Positions 5,246-8,933 of a DNA stretch of 8,933 bases are shown in pieces. Where the stretch lies: the NCBI GenBank assembly GCA_031260385.1, contig JAIRKB010000300.1, positions 1 through 8,933 of the forward strand. Direction: 5' to 3'. A model generated the notes under the pieces. It did no database searches and was not told the origin of the DNA. It worked only from the letters and a program-made list of their open reading frames with translations. The first letter of the stretch is position 1; every line of letters starts with the position of its first letter. The position numbers were made by a program, and so were the translations under genes. The DNA is from Propionibacteriaceae bacterium. Its GTDB lineage: Bacteria > Actinomycetota > Actinomycetes > Propionibacteriales > Propionibacteriaceae.

Positions 5246-6538
5246 ATGAAAAAACACCAACTAATCGCTGGGGCGGTCGGTCTTGCCCTAGCTCTATCGC
5301 TATCAGCTTGCGGCGGGGGTGACAAGCCCAGCACTAGCACCGGCGACAAGATCACCGTCCTACTGCCAGCCCACGAGATGGACAATATCGGCTTCAACGA
5401 GCAGGCAACCAGAGATTTCACCGCCGAAACCGGCATTGAAGTCGAGTTGATTTACATGGGCTGGGATAACGTCGCCGATCGCGTGATCGCCGACCTTACC
5501 GCTGGCGGGGGTTCCTATGACGTCATCGAGTTTGACAACGCCTGGGTGGCAAAGTTCTATGAAAACGACTGGCTAGAGCCGCTGGACTCCTATATCAGTG
5601 AAGAGATGCGCTCCGGGCTCCTCCAGGGTCTGCTGGAGACCTTCTCCTCTGATGGCAAGCTCTATGGGATTCCCTGGAATAACGACACCCGCTTCTTCAT
5701 GTATAACGCCGCAATCCTCCAGGCTTCGGGCTTCTCCAAGCCCCCGGAAACCTGGGAACAGCTTGAAGAGATGTCCCTAAAGCTGAAGGCTGATGGCCTA
5801 CCGTACGGCTATATGGACGCCTATCCGGCCCTCCAGTCCGGCGCCAATGAAGTCACCGCCATGGTCTACTCCTTCGGTGGCGAGCTCTTCGACGCTGATG
5901 GCCAACCGGTGATGGGCACTGATCCCAAGACCAAGGCCGCTTTCGAGTTCATGGTCAAGTCGCTCAACGACACCAAGATCGCTGATCCGGCGTCGCTGAC
6001 TGCTGACTACGAGACGGTCGAGAATGTCTTCATTTCCGGTGACACCGCCTTCTTCATCCAGGCTTGGCCGGGTGTCTTCCAGTCAGCCAATGATCCGACC
6101 CTGTCTCTGATCGTCGATCAGATCGCGGTCGCCGACGTAGCGCTCCATGCTAATGGTGCCGAGCAGGTCGTCTTGACCCTGCCCGAGGCGATGGCGATCC
6201 CGAAGACCTCTAAGAACAAGGCCGCCGCCTGGCAATACATCGAATATATGTCCGGTCGGGACCTCGACAAGGAGCGCGCCCTAGCGATCGGTTCCCTACC
6301 GCTCTGGCAGGATCTGTATACCGACACTGACCTGACGACGAAGTATCCCTACTGGGCCAACTTCTCCGGTCAGATCGCCCACGCCCGGGCCCTACCGAGC
6401 TTGACCTACTACGACGAGTACGCCAACATCCTGATGGAGGAAGCCCATATGATGTTTGCTAAGACCAAGACGGTGGAAAAAGGCCTCGCGGACCTCCAGG
6501 AACGCTGCGAAGCCCTCGCCGGCAAGTACACCAACTAA
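5246..6538 (+). CDS. ABC sugar transporter substrate-binding lipoprotein (family 1)
   Basis: The 430-residue protein starts with a lipoprotein signal: KK at 2-3, a hydrophobic core (7-18) and lipobox LSAC (19-22), so Cys22 would be lipidated and the protein held on the outer face of the membrane. The mature part follows the family 1 solute-binding pattern: ITVLLPA strand (36-42), SYDVIEFDNAW (about 90-100), YGIPWNNDTRFFMYN (about 140-154) and a late region rich in aromatic residues (WANFSGQ, YYDEYANI). It captures a sugar and delivers it to the two permeases encoded next. The sugar cannot be read from the sequence; the catabolic genes suggest an amino sugar or an oligosaccharide containing it. 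GGAGG lies 5 nt before the ATG, the strongest ribosome site of the transport genes, in keeping with the high expression such proteins need. Confidence 0.94.
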   Translation: MKKHQLIAGAVGLALALSLSACGGGDKPSTSTGDKITVLLPAHEMDNIGFNEQATRDFTAETGIEVELIYMGWDNVADRVIADLTAGGGSYDVIEFDNAWVAKFYENDWLEPLDSYISEEMRSGLLQGLLETFSSDGKLYGIPWNNDTRFFMYNAAILQASGFSKPPETWEQLEEMSLKLKADGLPYGYMDAYPALQSGANEVTAMVYSFGGELFDADGQPVMGTDPKTKAAFEFMVKSLNDTKIADPASLTADYETVENVFISGDTAFFIQAWPGVFQSANDPTLSLIVDQIAVADVALHANGAEQVVLTLPEAMAIPKTSKNKAAAWQYIEYMSGRDLDKERALAIGSLPLWQDLYTDTDLTTKYPYWANFSGQIAHARALPSLTYYDEYANILMEEAHMMFAKTKTVEKGLADLQERCEALAGKYTN

Positions 6539-6553
6539 GGGCAGGAACCAATT

Positions 6554-7531
6554 ATGGGGGTGAGATCAGCGGTCGAGCCGCCCCGATCCGGGCAATCGGC
6601 GATTGCCCAGTGGCGGCGCCGGCACTTCCCACAACTGCTGATCTCACCTAGCCTGCTCATCATCCTCGGGGTCTTAATCATCCCGATCATCTACTCTCTG
6701 GTCGTTAGCTTCGCTTGGCTGAATCCCGCCGATCGCAGTCTCGACTTCGTCGGCTTGGATAACTACCAAGCGATGCTAACCGATCAGAGCTATCGCAAAT
6801 CGATGGCCCTGACGGTGCTCTTCACCGTCATCACCGTGATCCTAGAGATGACCCTTGGCATCGCCATCGCCATGGTCCTCAATCGCCCCTTCAAGGGTCG
6901 CGGTTTCCTGCGCGGTCTAATGATCCTGCCTTGGGCCCTGCCCGGCGTCGTCAACGCCATCTTGTGGAAGTGGATCTTCAACGCCAACTACGGCCCCCTC
7001 AATGCCGCCCTATTCCAACTAGGGGTGATCGACCAATACAAGGTCTGGCTTGGCGAACCAGTCTCCGCTTTCGGTGCGATCGTCATCGCTAGCCTATGGA
7101 AGGAAACCCCTTACGTCATCTTGCTAACGATCGCGGCCCTAGCGACGATTCCCAAGGATTTGTACGAGTCGGCAGAGATCGACGGGGCTGGGCCCTGGAA
7201 AGCTTTCTGGCGCATCACCTTGCCGATGATCCGGCCGGTCGTCCTCGTGCTGCTGATTACCAAGACGATCTGGACGGTTCAAACCTACGATCTGATCTAC
7301 ATCATGACCGCTGGTGGCCCCCAGAACGCAACCCAGTTCATCACCTTGCTCGTCCAGCGCACTGCCTTCAAATACCAAAACTTCGGCACCGCGGCCGCCA
7401 TGAGTTACTCCGTGTCGATGCTGTGTTTCTTCTTGACCTACCTCTACATCAAGGTCTTCATGCGCGGTGACGATTGGTCTGGCAAGGTAAAGCAGTCGAA
7501 GGGACTTCGTCCAAAGCCGGTGAGACGATGA
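6554..7531 (+). CDS. ABC sugar transporter permease, MalF/UgpA type
   Basis: A 325-residue inner-membrane protein with about six membrane segments (roughly 26-52, 86-110, 117-141, 171-198, 228-252 and 280-303). The cytoplasmic EAA loop lies at 205-224 (ESAEIDGAG then WRITLP), the site that contacts the ATPase subunit. MTAGGP (251-256) is typical of the MalF-like partner. It forms the channel with the permease encoded next. AGGA lies 7 nt before the ATG and the gap to the binding-protein gene is 15 nt. Its stop overlaps the next start by 4 bp (ATGA). Confidence 0.94.
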   Translation: MGVRSAVEPPRSGQSAIAQWRRRHFPQLLISPSLLIILGVLIIPIIYSLVVSFAWLNPADRSLDFVGLDNYQAMLTDQSYRKSMALTVLFTVITVILEMTLGIAIAMVLNRPFKGRGFLRGLMILPWALPGVVNAILWKWIFNANYGPLNAALFQLGVIDQYKVWLGEPVSAFGAIVIASLWKETPYVILLTIAALATIPKDLYESAEIDGAGPWKAFWRITLPMIRPVVLVLLITKTIWTVQTYDLIYIMTAGGPQNATQFITLLVQRTAFKYQNFGTAAAMSYSVSMLCFFLTYLYIKVFMRGDDWSGKVKQSKGLRPKPVRR

Positions 7532-8559
7532 CTAGCCCAACCCGTACCCGCCAGATCGGACGCTTAGTCTGGTATATCCTCTCCGTCCTGCTCGCCGCTT
7601 GGATCGCCTCCGGACTCGCCTGGCAAGCCCTAGGGCCGTGGTATCTCTTCGCCGCCCTAGTCGTTGCCTGGGTCGTCCTCGGCTGGCATCAAACCAGCCG
7701 CAAGCTCCGCAAACGTCTGCGCCGGGTCGTCTTGTATGGTCTGGCCTCCCTGATTCTCGTCTGGACGATTGCTCCCTTTGCCTGGCTGGTGATCGCCTCG
7801 GTCTCCACCAAAGCCGACCTGATCGCCAAACCCCTACGCTGGTTGCCGGCCAAACCCACCCTCCAGAATTATCGCGACATGCTCTTTGGGACGGCCGGGC
7901 GCACCACCGATGCCGCTAGCCAGTTCATGGGCGCTTTCACCAATAGTCTGATCATCACGATCACGGTGGTGATCATCGCCTTGATGGTCGGTTTGCTGGC
8001 CTCCTATGCCTACTCGCGTTTCCGCTTCCGGGGCCATAGTGGCTTATTGAACCTGACCTTGTTCACCCAGATGATTCCGGCGGTGGTCCTGATCATCCCG
8101 CTCTACATCGTCTTTCGACAGGTCGGCTTGCTAGACACCAAAGCCGGTTTGATCATCACCTATCTGTCGTTCGTCTTGCCCTATCTGGTCTGGATCCTCA
8201 AAGGCTATATTGACGGCATCCCGACCGATCTCGAAGAAGCCGCGATGATCGACGGCTGTGGCCGGCTGGGGGCGTTCGTTCGAGTGGTCTTACCGGTCGC
8301 AGCGACCGGCCTAGCGGCCACCGTCATCTTCGCTTTCATCCTGGCTTGGAATGAGTTCTTCTTCGCCATGAACTTCACCCAGACCTTGGCTTCCAAGACC
8401 CTGCCAGTGGTGTTAACCGAGTTCTCGTCAAAGTTTGGACCGAACTTTGTGCTCGCCGCCACAGCGGGGGTGTTGGCGAGTTTGCCGCCGGTCTTAGTGG
8501 CCCTAATCTTCCAGAAATACATCATCACCGGCCTATCGGCTGGAGCACTGAAAGGCTAA
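7528..8559 (+). CDS. ABC sugar transporter permease, MalG/UgpE type, with extra N-terminal membrane segments
   Basis: A 343-residue permease whose EAA loop lies at 236-256 (EEAAMIDGCG then VRVVLP). The MalG-like core, with its first segment at about 67-91, has the usual six segments, including AWNEFFFAM (273-281), characteristic of this partner. Before the core are about 60 residues forming two further hydrophobic segments (about 11-31 and 36-53) and a strongly basic stretch (RKLRKRLRR, 58-66). Most relatives of about 270-300 residues lack these. The ATG at 7528 is favoured over 7474 because GGTGAG lies just upstream and the ATGA overlap is typical for coupled genes; even from this later start the extra segments remain. 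No ATPase gene follows within the window, so a shared MsmX/MsiK-like ATPase may energise the system, as in other Gram-positive sugar ABC importers. Confidence 0.92.
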   Translation: MTSPTRTRQIGRLVWYILSVLLAAWIASGLAWQALGPWYLFAALVVAWVVLGWHQTSRKLRKRLRRVVLYGLASLILVWTIAPFAWLVIASVSTKADLIAKPLRWLPAKPTLQNYRDMLFGTAGRTTDAASQFMGAFTNSLIITITVVIIALMVGLLASYAYSRFRFRGHSGLLNLTLFTQMIPAVVLIIPLYIVFRQVGLLDTKAGLIITYLSFVLPYLVWILKGYIDGIPTDLEEAAMIDGCGRLGAFVRVVLPVAATGLAATVIFAFILAWNEFFFAMNFTQTLASKTLPVVLTEFSSKFGPNFVLAATAGVLASLPPVLVALIFQKYIITGLSAGALKG

Positions 8560-8561
8560 CC

Positions 8562-8933
8562 ATGATTGAGTGCTGGGTCGGCATCGACGGTGGTGGTTCG
8601 AAGACCCGCTTCCTCGCGGTCGACGCCGCTGGTCGCCAGATTGGCGAGTCGGTTGGCGGTCCAACCTTCCACCGCCAAGACGGCGTCGACCAGGTGATCG
8701 CTGTCCTTCGTGAGGGTCTAGCAGCAGTCACGATCGGCGTAAAAGGCGAGGTTGCCGCCTGTTTCGGGATGACTGGCTATGGCGAATCCCCCAGTGCCGA
8801 TGCTGCGGCGGCACAGCAGATCACCCAAGCCCTCCCGGATATCAAACTGACCTTCGCCAATGACGTTCACTGTGCCTGGGCCGGAGCCGGGGCCCTAGCC
8901 CCAGGAATCTGCCTGATCATGGGCACGGGAGCG
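8562..8933 (+). CDS. N-acetylhexosamine kinase-like protein, BadF/BadG family (partial)
   Basis: Only the first 124 residues are in the window; the frame stays open to the last base. The N-terminal ASKHA fold shows GIDGGGSKT (7-15), the first phosphate loop. FAND (98-101) supplies the Asp placed like the catalytic Asp of GlcNAc kinases, and CLIMGTGA (117-124) is the second phosphate loop. Full-length relatives run to roughly 300 residues. The family includes GlcNAc kinases and 2-hydroxyglutaryl-CoA or benzoyl-CoA reductase activators, but its place behind sugar ABC genes and an SIS protein favours an amino-sugar kinase making a 6-phosphate. The start is 2 bp after the permease stop, with AAAGG 6 nt upstream. 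GlcNAc and GalNAc preference is unresolved. Confidence 0.85.
   Translation, partial: MIECWVGIDGGGSKTRFLAVDAAGRQIGESVGGPTFHRQDGVDQVIAVLREGLAAVTIGVKGEVAACFGMTGYGESPSADAAAAQQITQALPDIKLTFANDVHCAWAGAGALAPGICLIMGTGA

Overview
The window looks like chromosomal DNA of a high-GC Gram-positive bacterium (Actinomycetota, perhaps Propionibacteriaceae-like). The signs are GC-rich codon use, a proline-rich membrane-anchored protein of actinobacterial style, and a phosphofructokinase of the actinobacterial PPi-dependent type. The species cannot be named from the sequence.

Left part (1-552): no credible gene. It is a mosaic of short repeats and hairpins. It holds two REP-like elements (GTAG tetranucleotide plus imperfect hairpin), two copies of a 51-bp module with one mismatch, an 18-bp inverted copy of part of the REP-containing module, and several triloop hairpins. 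Two minus-strand genes follow: a proline-rich single-pass membrane protein (553-1374) and a DeoR/GlpR-type regulator (1453-2241). The stop codons of these two genes lie inside copies of the same ~30-bp sequence, so the membrane-protein gene is bracketed by direct repeats like an inserted cassette.

Middle (2242-2442): a divergent control region with ~10-bp-spaced repeats typical of DeoR-family operators. A TTATCGCTCA word occurs twice, once inside the spacer of a candidate promoter reading right.

Right part (2443-8933): one tightly packed plus-strand operon of seven genes: SIS-domain sugar-phosphate isomerase/deaminase, class II ketose-bisphosphate aldolase, PPi-type phosphofructokinase, ABC sugar-binding lipoprotein, two ABC permeases, and the start of a BadF/BadG-type N-acetylhexosamine kinase that runs off the window. 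Gaps are 15 nt or less and three junctions overlap.

Together these genes suggest import and breakdown of an amino sugar: uptake by the ABC system, phosphorylation by the kinase, deacetylation by an enzyme not seen here, deamination/isomerisation by the SIS protein, a second phosphorylation by the PFK, and aldol cleavage to triose phosphates. Two routes fit: GlcNAc through fructose-6-P, or GalNAc/galactosamine through tagatose-6-P. The least expected parts are a PPi-type kinase as the dedicated PFK of such an operon and a MalG-type permease with two extra N-terminal membrane segments. No ABC ATPase gene is in the window.
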